From: Heritagella_A intestinalis
GTDB lineage: Bacteria > Bacillota > Clostridia > Oscillospirales > Acutalibacteraceae
DNA: 64,000 bases
Direction: 5' to 3'
Assembly (NCBI GenBank): GCA_904418995.1
Contig: CAJFQF010000007.1
Span: 1 to 64,000, forward strand
Under the pieces are notes generated by a model that was not told the origin of the DNA, made no database searches, and was given only the letters and a program-made list of their open reading frames with translations. This document shows positions 24,306-33,246 of the stretch, piece after piece (position 1 is the stretch's first letter; the number at the start of each line of letters is the position of its first letter). The translations under genes and the position numbers were made by a program.

Positions 24306-26402
24306 ATGAATGAGGTCACAAGAATCTTCGGCTCCAACGTTTTCAGTGATTCCGTCATGCGGGAGCGGCTGCCCAAGGAGACCTATAAGCAGCTCCAGCG
24401 CACCATTAAGTTAGGCAAACACCTGGACAACGCCGTGGCCAATGTAGTGGCCAACGCCATGAAGGACTGGGCCATTGAAAAGGGCGCTACCCATTTTACC
24501 CACTGGTTCCAGCCCATGACCGGCATTACCGCCGAGAAGCACGACAGCTTTATCGCCCCTACCGACGACGGCCGGGTGATTATGGAATTCTCCGGCAAGG
24601 AGCTGATTCAGGGCGAGCCTGACGCTTCCTCTTTCCCCTCCGGCGGCCTGCGCGCGACCTTTGAGGCCCGGGGCTACACCGCCTGGGACCCCACCTCCTA
24701 CGCCTTTATTAAGGGCAAGACCCTTTGCATCCCCACGGCCTTCTGCTCCTACGGCGGCGAGGCCCTGGATAAAAAGACCCCTCTGCTCCGTTCCATGGAG
24801 GCCATTAACCGCCAGGCCATGCGGGTGCTCCGCCTCTTCGGCGACGAGGACGTCACTTCCGTCAAGACCACCGTGGGCCCGGAGCAGGAATATTTCCTGG
24901 TGGAAAAGGAAATGTTCGACAAGCGCCCCGACCTGATTTATACCGGCCGCACCCTTTTCGGTGCCAAATCCCCCAAGGGCCAGGAGCTGGACGACCACTA
25001 CTTTGGCACCATCAAGACCCGGGTAGCGGAGTTCATGGAGGATTTGAACCAGGAGCTTTGGGAGCTGGGCGTCCTGGCCAAAACCGAGCACAATGAGGTG
25101 GCTCCGGCCCAGCACGAGCTGGCTCCCATCTTTACCACCACCAACATTGCCACCGACCACAACCAGCTGACCATGGAGCTGATGCAGCGCATCGCCAAGA
25201 AGCACGGCCTGGTGTGCCTGCTCCACGAGAAGCCCTTTGCCGGCGTCAACGGCTCTGGTAAGCACAACAACTGGTCCATCTCCACCAACACCGGCAAGAA
25301 CCTCCTGGACCCCGGCGACACGCCTCACGAGAACGCCCAGTTCCTGCTGTTCCTCTGCGCCGTCATCCAGGCTGTGGACGACTATCAGGATTTGCTGCGG
25401 ATCTCTGTGGCCTCTGCCGGCAACGACCACCGCTTGGGCGCCAATGAAGCCCCGCCGGCCATTGTGTCCATGTTCCTGGGGGACGAGCTCACCGCTATCC
25501 TGGATTCCATTGAAAAGGGCGAGGAATACGGTTCCCGGGAAAAGGAGCTCTGGAAGGTGGGGGTGCATATCCTGCCCCGGTTCCCCAAGGACACCACCGA
25601 CCGCAACCGCACCTCTCCCTTTGCCTTCACCGGCAATAAGTTTGAGTTCCGGATGCTGGGCTCCAACGATTCCATTTCCGGCGCTAACATCGTCCTGAAT
25701 ACCGCCGTGGCGGAAAGCCTGCGCCAGTATGCCGATATGCTGGAAAGTGCCGGGGACTTTAACGCGGCCCTCCATGGCCTGATCCAGGAAACCATCCACA
25801 ACCATAAGCGCATTATTTTCAATGGCAACGGCTATGACGACGCCTGGGTGGAGGAGGCCCAGCGCCGGGGCCTCTTGAACCTGCGGACGACCCCGGACTG
25901 CCTGCCCTATTTCCTGGCAGAAAAGAACGTAAAGCTCTTTGCCCAGCACAGGGTGCTTACCGAAACGGAGATTCGGGCCCGGTATGAGATTATTCTGGAC
26001 AACTACAGCAAGATTTTGAATATTGAGGCCGTGACCATGCTGGATATGGCCCGCCGGGATTTGCTTCCCGCTTTCTCCGCCTTTACCGGCAAGCTCAGCG
26101 AGACGGTGAACGCCAAGAAGGCCGCTGCCCCCGGTGCGGATTGCAGCTATGAAGAGGCCCAGATTCAGAAGATTTCTTCTTTGGTGGGGACCATGTACCG
26201 CCAAACCCAGGCCTTGGAGGACGTCCTGCTGGAACTGGTGCCCATGCACTGTGACGAGCTGGAGCGGGCCAAGTATTACCGGGGGAAGGTCTTTGACGCC
26301 ATGACCCAGCTGCGCATTACCGCAGACGAGATTGAGACGTCCCTGGACCGGAAGTACTACCCCTACCCCACCTATGGCGACCTGCTCTTCGGCGTGCGCT
26401 GA
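24306..26402 (+). CDS. glnN: Type III glutamine synthetase (GSIII)
   Basis: 698 residues, the size of GSIII, which forms double-ring dodecamers and makes glutamine from glutamate, ammonia and ATP. Diagnostic segments are VGPEQEYFLVEKE, KTEHNEVAPAQHELAPIF, TTNIATDHNQLTMELMQ and AGVNGSGKHNNWSIST. The ATG at 24306 is 8 bases after AAAAGAGG; an ATG two codons earlier (24300) is too close to it. Upstream reading-frame extension crosses both terminators and the promoter and is untranslated. With GlnA on the opposite side, the cell has two different glutamine synthetases controlled from one intergenic region. Confidence 0.95.
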   Translation: MNEVTRIFGSNVFSDSVMRERLPKETYKQLQRTIKLGKHLDNAVANVVANAMKDWAIEKGATHFTHWFQPMTGITAEKHDSFIAPTDDGRVIMEFSGKELIQGEPDASSFPSGGLRATFEARGYTAWDPTSYAFIKGKTLCIPTAFCSYGGEALDKKTPLLRSMEAINRQAMRVLRLFGDEDVTSVKTTVGPEQEYFLVEKEMFDKRPDLIYTGRTLFGAKSPKGQELDDHYFGTIKTRVAEFMEDLNQELWELGVLAKTEHNEVAPAQHELAPIFTTTNIATDHNQLTMELMQRIAKKHGLVCLLHEKPFAGVNGSGKHNNWSISTNTGKNLLDPGDTPHENAQFLLFLCAVIQAVDDYQDLLRISVASAGNDHRLGANEAPPAIVSMFLGDELTAILDSIEKGEEYGSREKELWKVGVHILPRFPKDTTDRNRTSPFAFTGNKFEFRMLGSNDSISGANIVLNTAVAESLRQYADMLESAGDFNAALHGLIQETIHNHKRIIFNGNGYDDAWVEEAQRRGLLNLRTTPDCLPYFLAEKNVKLFAQHRVLTETEIRARYEIILDNYSKILNIEAVTMLDMARRDLLPAFSAFTGKLSETVNAKKAAAPGADCSYEEAQIQKISSLVGTMYRQTQALEDVLLELVPMHCDELERAKYYRGKVFDAMTQLRITADEIETSLDRKYYPYPTYGDLLFGVR

Positions 26403-26417
26403 GAGCGGCACGGGCGA

Positions 26418-26456
26418 AAGCCCAAGCCCTTCGGGGCTCCCCCTCGGGCTTTTTTC
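26418..26456 (+). terminator. Terminator of the GSIII gene
   Basis: Nested stems AAGCCC/GGGCTT around AGCCC-TTCG-GGGCT, ending in six T at 26450-26455. A second hairpin, AAGCCGT/ACGGCTT at 26465-26494 with a TTC tail, follows directly. Confidence 0.8.
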
Positions 26457-26578
26457 ATAGCCGTAAGCCGTTTGGGCCAGAACCCAGACGGCTTTTCGGC
26501 ATCAGCGTCCCTTTGGGAGGGGGGCGCGGGAGAGTACAGAACATGGAATAGGAATTGAGAAGGTTGGTGTTTGAACTT

Positions 26579-28159
26579 ATGTGCTCCATTATGGGATATT
26601 GCGGCCAAGGGATGCCGCTGGAAAAATTCCGGGAGGGCTTTGCGCGGACCCGTTCCCGGGGGCCGGACGATTCCCGGATTATCGACACGGGGAAGGGGTT
26701 GCTGGCATTTCACCGGCTGGCCATTATGGGCCCCCAGCCGGAAGGGATGCAGCCCTTTGGCCGGGACGGGGATTTCCTGGTGTGCAACGGGGAAATCTAC
26801 GGGTTCCGGCCCATGAAAAAGGAGCTGGAGGAGAAGGGCTACACCTTCCAGAGCGGCTCCGACTGCGAAATCCTGCTGCCCCTGTACCGGGAATACGGTT
26901 TTGATATGTTTGCAAAGCTGGACGCGGAATTTGCCATGGTCCTCTATGACGGCCGGACCGGCAAGTTCATCGCCGCCCGGGACCCCATCGGCATCCGGCC
27001 CCTGTTCTACGGGAAAAACGACAGAGGGGAGATGCTCTTTGCCAGCGAGGCCAAGAACCTGGTGGGCCTGTGCCAGAAGGTCGTCCCCTTCCCGCCGGGG
27101 CACTACTACGACGGGGAGAAGTTTGTCTGCTACCGGGACGTGACCCAGGTGAAAAAGGTGTGTTACGACAGCCTGGACACCATCTGCCGGAACATCCGGG
27201 AAAAGCTCACTGCCGGCATTGCCAAGCGGCTGGATTCCGACGTGCCCCTGGGGTTCCTCCTCAGCGGCGGCCTGGATTCCTCCCTGGTGTGCGCCGTGGC
27301 GGCCAAGCTCCTGAAAAAACCCATTGAGACCTTTGCCATCGGCATGGACGTGGACGCCATCGACCTGAAATACGCCCGGGAAGCGGCGGAATTTATCGGG
27401 GCCAACCACCACGAGGTGATGATCACCCGGGAGGACGTGCTCCAGGCCCTGCCCCGGGTGGTGGCCCTGCTGGGCACCTACGACATCACCACCATCCGGG
27501 CCAGCATCGGCATGTATCTGGTGTGCAAGGCCATCCACGAGGACACGGACATCCGGGTGCTCCTCACCGGGGAGATTTCCGACGAGCTCTTCGGCTACAA
27601 GTACACGGACTTTGCCCCCACGCCCCAGGCTTTCCAGGAGGAATCGGAAAAGCGGGTGCGGGAGCTCCACTGCTACGACGTGCTCCGGGCCGACCGGTGC
27701 ATTTCCGTGAACTCCCTGGAAGCCCGGGTGCCCTTTGGGGATTTGGACTTTGTGGAGTACGTCATGGGTATTGACCCGGCCAAGAAAGTGAATACTTATG
27801 GCAAGGGCAAATACCTCCTGCGCCGGGCTTTCCGGGGGGACTACCTGCCGGAATCCATCCTTATGCGGGAGAAGGCGGCGTTTTCCGATGCGGTGGGCCA
27901 CTCCATGGTGGACGACCTGAAGGAGTACGCCGAGAGCCGGTATACCGACGAGGAATTCCAGGAGAAGTGCCGGAAGTACGGCTACGCCCGCCCCTTTACC
28001 AAGGAATCCCTCCTGTACCGGGAGCTGTTTGAGGAATATTATCCCGGCCAGGCCCAGATGATCCCCGGGTTCTGGATGCCCAACCGGGACTGGGAGGGCT
28101 GCAACGTGGACGACCCCTCCGCCCGCGTCCTCTCCAACTACGGCGACAGCGGCAAATAA
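26579..28159 (+). CDS. asnB: Asparagine synthetase B-like glutamine amidotransferase
   Basis: 526 residues. The ATG at 26579 gives M-C-S-I-M-G, so Cys2 becomes the N-terminal nucleophile of the class II glutaminase domain after Met removal; longer frames would destroy this. The glutaminase domain runs to ~200 (TRSRGPDDS, LAFHRLAIMG, FLVCNGEIYG, GSDCEILLPLY). The synthetase domain has the PPi-loop FLLSGGLDSSLV and LTGEISDELFGYKY. It should convert aspartate and glutamine to asparagine with ATP, or adenylate a related acid. Its position between GSIII and glutamate synthase places it in nitrogen metabolism. The ribosome site is weak (GAGAAGG, ~15 bases upstream). Confidence 0.88.
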   Translation: MCSIMGYCGQGMPLEKFREGFARTRSRGPDDSRIIDTGKGLLAFHRLAIMGPQPEGMQPFGRDGDFLVCNGEIYGFRPMKKELEEKGYTFQSGSDCEILLPLYREYGFDMFAKLDAEFAMVLYDGRTGKFIAARDPIGIRPLFYGKNDRGEMLFASEAKNLVGLCQKVVPFPPGHYYDGEKFVCYRDVTQVKKVCYDSLDTICRNIREKLTAGIAKRLDSDVPLGFLLSGGLDSSLVCAVAAKLLKKPIETFAIGMDVDAIDLKYAREAAEFIGANHHEVMITREDVLQALPRVVALLGTYDITTIRASIGMYLVCKAIHEDTDIRVLLTGEISDELFGYKYTDFAPTPQAFQEESEKRVRELHCYDVLRADRCISVNSLEARVPFGDLDFVEYVMGIDPAKKVNTYGKGKYLLRRAFRGDYLPESILMREKAAFSDAVGHSMVDDLKEYAESRYTDEEFQEKCRKYGYARPFTKESLLYRELFEEYYPGQAQMIPGFWMPNRDWEGCNVDDPSARVLSNYGDSGK

Positions 28160-28371
28160 CCAGGCTAAGCCTGGACGTAATCCGCGCCGGGCAGTGCCCG
28201 GTGCCTACCCGCGGGAGGGCTATCATTTAAAAACAACCTGGGGTGTCGCGGAATAAGCCTGACAGCAAAACGTAACCCGGCCTATGCACCAGGCCACCTG
28301 CATCAAGGCAGGAGCCCGGCGGGAGCGCCCAAATGCGCGAGGAGAGAGGTCTTTTTCTAATGATAGCCTGT
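28160..28371 (+). ncRNA. Candidate structured non-coding RNA
   Basis: This stretch is rich in perfect helices: CCAGGC-TAA-GCCTGG (28161-28175), CCGGGC-AGT-GCCCGG (about 28189-28203), GGCC(N9)GGCC (about 28279-28295), CCTGC(N6)GCAGG and GCGC-CCAAAT-GCGC (about 28327-28341). A long-range helix pairs GGCTATCATT (28218-28227) with AATGATAGCC (28360-28369) around ~130 bases. No protein is encoded. Such a multi-helix domain between two genes suggests a conserved RNA or a gltB leader. It matches no riboswitch I recognise; raiA- or 6S-type RNAs are possibilities I cannot confirm. Confidence 0.5.
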
Positions 28372-28477
28372 ACGCGTCAAAAAGAAGCCTCCCTGACCGC
28401 CATCGAAATTATCCGCAAGCTCGCTTGCAGGATGATTTCGCCCGGCGTGTCAAGATGCCAGCCCCCCGTGATTCTTT

Positions 28478-28546
28478 TCCCCCCTTTTCTCATCTAAGGA
28501 GAAAAGGGGGTGCCCGTCGCGGCATGAGCGACAAGGTAGAGGATTG
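28478..28546. repeat. Diverged copy of an interspersed palindromic repeat
   Basis: A 12-bp stem CCCCCTTTTCTC (28480-28491) / GAGAAAAGGGGG (28499-28510) is followed by GTGCCCGTCG-CGGCATGAGCGAC-AAGG and AGAGG. The plan (C/T-rich hairpin, GTGGC-like hairpin, GGAG-rich tail) is the same as in the repeats at 34975 and 43508, though the sequence is diverged. Bases 28547-28711 hold an AT-rich leader of gltB without a clear promoter. Confidence 0.45.
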
Positions 28547-28711
28547 ATGGGCGTTTATAAAAAGGGAGAAACAGAAAAATTTACGGAATTCCCTTCGCAC
28601 AATCAAAAGACATCAAACAACCACCCTTATATTTTTATATGATTTTATATAAAGTTGGGAGCAACGAAAAAACCTCTATGGCAAAAATCAATAGGATTTG
28701 GAGGAACCAGA

Positions 28712-31700
28712 ATGGAACAGAGACAACAGGGCCTTTACCGGCCATCCTTTGAACATGACGCCTGCGGCATCGGCGCGGTGGTGAGCATCAAAGGGGAAAA
28801 GAGCCGCCGCGTGGTAGACGACGCGCTGAAAATCGTGGAAAAGCTGGAGCACCGGGCCGGCAAGGACGCCACCGGCCAGGTGGGCGACGGCGTGGGCATT
28901 ATGTCCCAGATTCCCCACCAGTTTTTTGTGAAGGCCGCTGGGGAAATGGGCAGGGAGCTGCCCGGGGAGCGGGAGTACGGCGTGGGGATGTTCTTCTTCC
29001 CCCAGGACCGCCTCCAGCGCACCCAGGCCCAGAAGCTCCTGGAAGTCATCGCGGAAAAAGAGGGCCTGCCCGTGGCCTTCTGGCGGAAGGTCCCGGTCCG
29101 GGAGGAGATCCTGGGCCAGCGGGCCCGGGACTGTATGCCGGAAATTTACCAGTGCTTTATCCCCAAGCCCCAGAATCTGGCCAAGGGCCTGGACTTTGAC
29201 CGGCGGCTGTATGTGGTGCGCCGCACCTTTGAGCAGAGCGGCAACGACACCTATGTGGCCTCCCTGTCCAGCCGGACCATTGTCTATAAGGGGATGTTCC
29301 TGGTGAACCAGCTGCGGGCCTTCTACCCGGACCTCCAGGATGAGGGCTTTACCTCTGCCATGGCGTTGGTCCACTCCCGGTTCTCCACCAACACCACCCC
29401 CAGCTGGGAGCGGGCCCACCCCAACCGCTTCCTCCTCCACAACGGGGAAATCAATACCATCCGGGGCAACGTGGACCGGATGATGGCCCGGGAGGAAACC
29501 ATGGAATCCCCCTATCTCCGGGGGGATATGGACAAGATCCTGCCGGTGGCCGACGAAAACGGCTCCGACTCCGCGATTTTGGACAACACCATTGAATTCC
29601 TGGTGATGAACGGCATGGATTTGCCCCTGGCCATGATGATCGCCATTCCCGAGCCCTGGGAGAGCGAGGAGAATATCAGCCGGGAAAAGAAGGACCTGTA
29701 CCGCTATTACGCCACCATGATGGAGCCCTGGGACGGCCCGGCCTCCATCCTCTTCTCCGACGGCGACATTGTGGGCGCCACCCTGGACCGCAACGGCCTG
29801 CGCCCCTCCCGGTACTACATTACCAGCGACGATATGCTGGTCCTCTCCTCGGAAGTGGGCGTGCTGGAATTTTCCCCGGAGGAAATCGTGCAGAAATCCC
29901 GGCTGGAGCCCGGCAAAATGCTGGTGGTGGATATGGCCCAGGGGAAGGTCATCCCCGATGAGGAGCTGAAATCCTACTATGCCCGCCGCCACCCCTATGG
30001 CGAGTGGCTGGACCGGAACGTGGTGCGCCTGGGGGACCTGAAAGCCCCCAACCACCGGGTGGAGACCCATTCCCAGCAGCTCCGGGATAAGCTCTACAAG
30101 GCCTTCGGCTATACCTATGAGGACATCAAGACCGCCATCCTGCCTATGGCCCGCACCGGCAGCGAGCAGACGGCGGCTATGGGGATCGACATCCCCCTGG
30201 CGGTGCTCTCCGACAAGCACCAGCCCCTGTTCAACTACTTTAAGCAGAGCTTTGCCCAGGTGACCAACCCGCCCATCGACGCTATCCGGGAAAAGGTGGT
30301 CACCAGCACCACCGTGTATGCCGGCTCCGACGGCAACCTCCTGGTGGACAGCGCCGAAAACTGCCATGTGCTGCAAATCAGCAATCCCATCCTTACCAGC
30401 GTGGATATGCTGAAAATCAAGGCCCTGGACCAGCCCGGCCTGAAAACCGCCGTGGTGTCCCTCCTCTACTACAGCAACACGCCGGTGAAAAAGGCCCTGA
30501 ACCGGCTCTTTGTCCAGGTGGATAAGGCTTATAAAAAAGGCGCCAATATCATCGTCCTCTCCGACCGTGGGGTGGACGAAAACCATGTGGCCATCCCGTC
30601 CCTGCTGGCGGTGTCCGCTGTGGAGCAGCACCTGATCCGCACCAAGAAGCGCACCGCAGTTTCCATGATCCTGGAAAGCGGCGAGCCCCGGGACGTCCAC
30701 CACTTCGCCACCCTTCTGGGCTATGGCGCCATTGCCGTGAACCCCTATCTGGCCCACGAGGCCATCGGCGAGCTCATTGAGAACCAGATGCTGGACAAGG
30801 ACCCCTATGTGGCCATTGAGGACTACAACCGGGCCATTCTCAGCGGCGTGGTGAAAATCGCCTCGAAAATGGGCATCTCCACCCTCCAGTCCTACCAGTC
30901 CGCCCAGATTTTCGAGGCGGTGGGCATTAAGAAGTCCGTCATCGACGAGTACTTCACCAACACCGTCAGCCAGGTGGAGGGCATCGGCCTGGAAGAAATC
31001 GACCAGGATATCCACGCCCGCCACTGCAAGGCCTTTGACCCCCTGGGCCTGGAGGCCGACACCACCCTGGATTCCTCCGGCAGCTACAACCTGCGCAGCG
31101 GCCGGGACAAGGACGACCACCTGTATTCCCCCGAGGTTATTGTGACCCTCCAGCAGGCGGTGCGCACCGGCAGCTATGAGAAGTTCCGGGAATACACCCA
31201 CATGGTGGACGACGAGACCCGCCCCCACACCCTGCGGGGCCTGTTGGACTTTGTCTTTGACGAAAACGGCGGCATCCCCCTGGACCAGGTGGAGCCAGCG
31301 TCCAGCATTGTCAAGCGCTTTAAGACCGGGGCCATGTCCTACGGCTCCATTTCCGAGGAGGCCCACAAGTGTCTGGCCGCCGCCATGAACCGCCTGGGGG
31401 GCAAGTCCAACTCCGGCGAGGGCGGCGAGCTGCCGGAGCGCCTTCAGTCCAAGGAATACTGCAGCGCCATTAAGCAGGTGGCCTCCGGCCGCTTCGGCGT
31501 TACCAGCGAATACCTGAACTCCGCCCGGGAAATCCAGATTAAAATGGCCCAGGGCGCCAAGCCCGGCGAGGGCGGCCACCTGCCCGGGAAGAAGGTCTAC
31601 CCCTGGATCGCCAAGACCCGGTACTCCACTCCCGGCGTGTCCCTGATTTCCCCGCCGCCCCACCACGACATCTACTCCATTGAGGATCTGGCCCAGCTCA

Positions 31701-33235
31701 TCTACGATTTGAAAAACGCCAACTGCCGGGCGGACATCTCCGTGAAGCTGGTGTCCGAGGCTGGTGTTGGCACCATTGCCGCCGGCGTGGCCAAGGCCGG
31801 CGCCAGCGTGGTGCTTATCTCCGGCTATGACGGCGGCACCGGCGCAGCCCCCCGGAACTCCATCCACAACGCCGGCATGCCCTGGGAGCTGGGGCTCTCC
31901 GAAGCCCACCAGACCCTGATGCGCAACGGCCTGCGCTCCCGGGTGCGCATTGAGACCGACGGCAAGCTCATGAGCGGCCGGGACGTGGCCATTGCCTGTA
32001 TGCTGGGAGCCGAGGAATTCGGCTTTGCCACAGCGCCCCTGGTGGCCATGGGCTGCATGATGATGCGGGTGTGCAACCTGGACACCTGCCCCTTCGGCGT
32101 GGCCACCCAGAACCCGGAGCTGCGGAAGCGCTTCTGCGGCAAGCCCGAGTATGTGATGAACTTCATGCTCTTTATCGCCGAAGAAATGCGGGAAATCATG
32201 GCCAAGCTGGGCGTCGCCACCGTAGACGAGCTGGTGGGCCGCACGGATTTGCTCCGGCAGCGGGTAGACTCCGCCGCGCCCAGAGGGGCTTTGGTGGACC
32301 TCTCGGGCATCCTGGCCCGGCCCTATCAGGGCACCTGCCACTATCAGCCCCAGGACGCCTATGACTTTGCCCTGGAAAAGACCGTGGACGAGCGGGTCAT
32401 TCTCCCCGCCTTTCAGAAGAACCTGAAAAACGGCAAGCCCGGCCAGGTGGAGCTGGCAGTTTCCAGCACCGACCGCACCGTGGGCACCCGCTTTGGCTCG
32501 GAGGTAACCCGGCGCTTTGGCAGCACCCTGGCAGAGGACACCTTCCGCATCCTGTGCCGCGGCGGCGGCGGCCAGTCCTTTGGCGCGTTCCTGCCCAAGG
32601 GCGTCACATTGGCCCTCTGCGGCGACAGCAACGATTACTTTGGCAAGGGCCTGTCCGGGGGCAAGCTGGCGGTGTATCCCCCCAAGGGCAGCCCCTTCCA
32701 GGCGGAAAAGAACATCATTATCGGCAACGTGGCCCTGTACGGCGCCACCAGCGGCAAGGCCTTTATCAACGGCGTTGCCGGCGAGCGGTTCTGCGTGCGC
32801 AACTCCGGCGCCCAGGCCGTGGTGGAGGGCGTGGGGGACCACGGCTGTGAATATATGACCGGCGGCGTAGCGGTGGTGCTGGGCCCCACAGGCAAGAACT
32901 TCGCCGCAGGCATGAGCGGCGGCGTGGCCTATGTGCTGGACAGCAGCCACGACCTCTATCGCCGGGTCAACAAGGAAATGGTATCCATCGAGCTCCTGAC
33001 GGAACGCCACGACATTGAAGAGCTGAAGCGGCTGATTCAGGAGCACTATGAAGCCACCCATTCGCCTCTGGCCCAGAGGATTCTGGGGGACTTTGACGAG
33101 TATGTGCCCCAGTTCAAGAAGATTATGCCCAACGATTACCGCCGGATGCTGGATGCCATCGCCTCTCTGGAAAAGCGGGGCATGGCCCGGCAGGACGCGG
33201 AAATCGAGGCGTTTTATCAGAACACCAGGGGATAA
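28712..33235 (+). CDS. gltB: Glutamate synthase large (alpha) subunit
   Basis: 1507 residues. The enzyme makes two glutamates from glutamine and 2-oxoglutarate. The ATG at 28712 has GGAGG 8 bases upstream. A 17-residue propeptide precedes the glutaminase nucleophile C18 in HDACGIG. Domains follow in the known order: class II amidotransferase (~18-420), central domain, FMN-binding synthase barrel (~800-1190; KPGEGGHLPGKK, SGYDGGTGAAP), the 3Fe-4S cluster block CMMMRVCNLDTCPFGVATQ, and the C-terminal beta-helix rich in glycine (~1240-1480). It is complete and forms an operon with gltD, 11 bases downstream. Confidence 0.97.
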   Translation: MEQRQQGLYRPSFEHDACGIGAVVSIKGEKSRRVVDDALKIVEKLEHRAGKDATGQVGDGVGIMSQIPHQFFVKAAGEMGRELPGEREYGVGMFFFPQDRLQRTQAQKLLEVIAEKEGLPVAFWRKVPVREEILGQRARDCMPEIYQCFIPKPQNLAKGLDFDRRLYVVRRTFEQSGNDTYVASLSSRTIVYKGMFLVNQLRAFYPDLQDEGFTSAMALVHSRFSTNTTPSWERAHPNRFLLHNGEINTIRGNVDRMMAREETMESPYLRGDMDKILPVADENGSDSAILDNTIEFLVMNGMDLPLAMMIAIPEPWESEENISREKKDLYRYYATMMEPWDGPASILFSDGDIVGATLDRNGLRPSRYYITSDDMLVLSSEVGVLEFSPEEIVQKSRLEPGKMLVVDMAQGKVIPDEELKSYYARRHPYGEWLDRNVVRLGDLKAPNHRVETHSQQLRDKLYKAFGYTYEDIKTAILPMARTGSEQTAAMGIDIPLAVLSDKHQPLFNYFKQSFAQVTNPPIDAIREKVVTSTTVYAGSDGNLLVDSAENCHVLQISNPILTSVDMLKIKALDQPGLKTAVVSLLYYSNTPVKKALNRLFVQVDKAYKKGANIIVLSDRGVDENHVAIPSLLAVSAVEQHLIRTKKRTAVSMILESGEPRDVHHFATLLGYGAIAVNPYLAHEAIGELIENQMLDKDPYVAIEDYNRAILSGVVKIASKMGISTLQSYQSAQIFEAVGIKKSVIDEYFTNTVSQVEGIGLEEIDQDIHARHCKAFDPLGLEADTTLDSSGSYNLRSGRDKDDHLYSPEVIVTLQQAVRTGSYEKFREYTHMVDDETRPHTLRGLLDFVFDENGGIPLDQVEPASSIVKRFKTGAMSYGSISEEAHKCLAAAMNRLGGKSNSGEGGELPERLQSKEYCSAIKQVASGRFGVTSEYLNSAREIQIKMAQGAKPGEGGHLPGKKVYPWIAKTRYSTPGVSLISPPPHHDIYSIEDLAQLIYDLKNANCRADISVKLVSEAGVGTIAAGVAKAGASVVLISGYDGGTGAAPRNSIHNAGMPWELGLSEAHQTLMRNGLRSRVRIETDGKLMSGRDVAIACMLGAEEFGFATAPLVAMGCMMMRVCNLDTCPFGVATQNPELRKRFCGKPEYVMNFMLFIAEEMREIMAKLGVATVDELVGRTDLLRQRVDSAAPRGALVDLSGILARPYQGTCHYQPQDAYDFALEKTVDERVILPAFQKNLKNGKPGQVELAVSSTDRTVGTRFGSEVTRRFGSTLAEDTFRILCRGGGGQSFGAFLPKGVTLALCGDSNDYFGKGLSGGKLAVYPPKGSPFQAEKNIIIGNVALYGATSGKAFINGVAGERFCVRNSGAQAVVEGVGDHGCEYMTGGVAVVLGPTGKNFAAGMSGGVAYVLDSSHDLYRRVNKEMVSIELLTERHDIEELKRLIQEHYEATHSPLAQRILGDFDEYVPQFKKIMPNDYRRMLDAIASLEKRGMARQDAEIEAFYQNTRG

Positions 33236-33246
33236 GGAGGATTACC

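Noticed and set aside
28688..33061. Long open frame antisense to gltB; similar ones lie opposite GSIII (24411-26411), asnB (26372-27901) and the purine permease (16928-18409).
   Set aside because: Each is the mirror of a well-supported gene with the same composition bias, lacking motifs.
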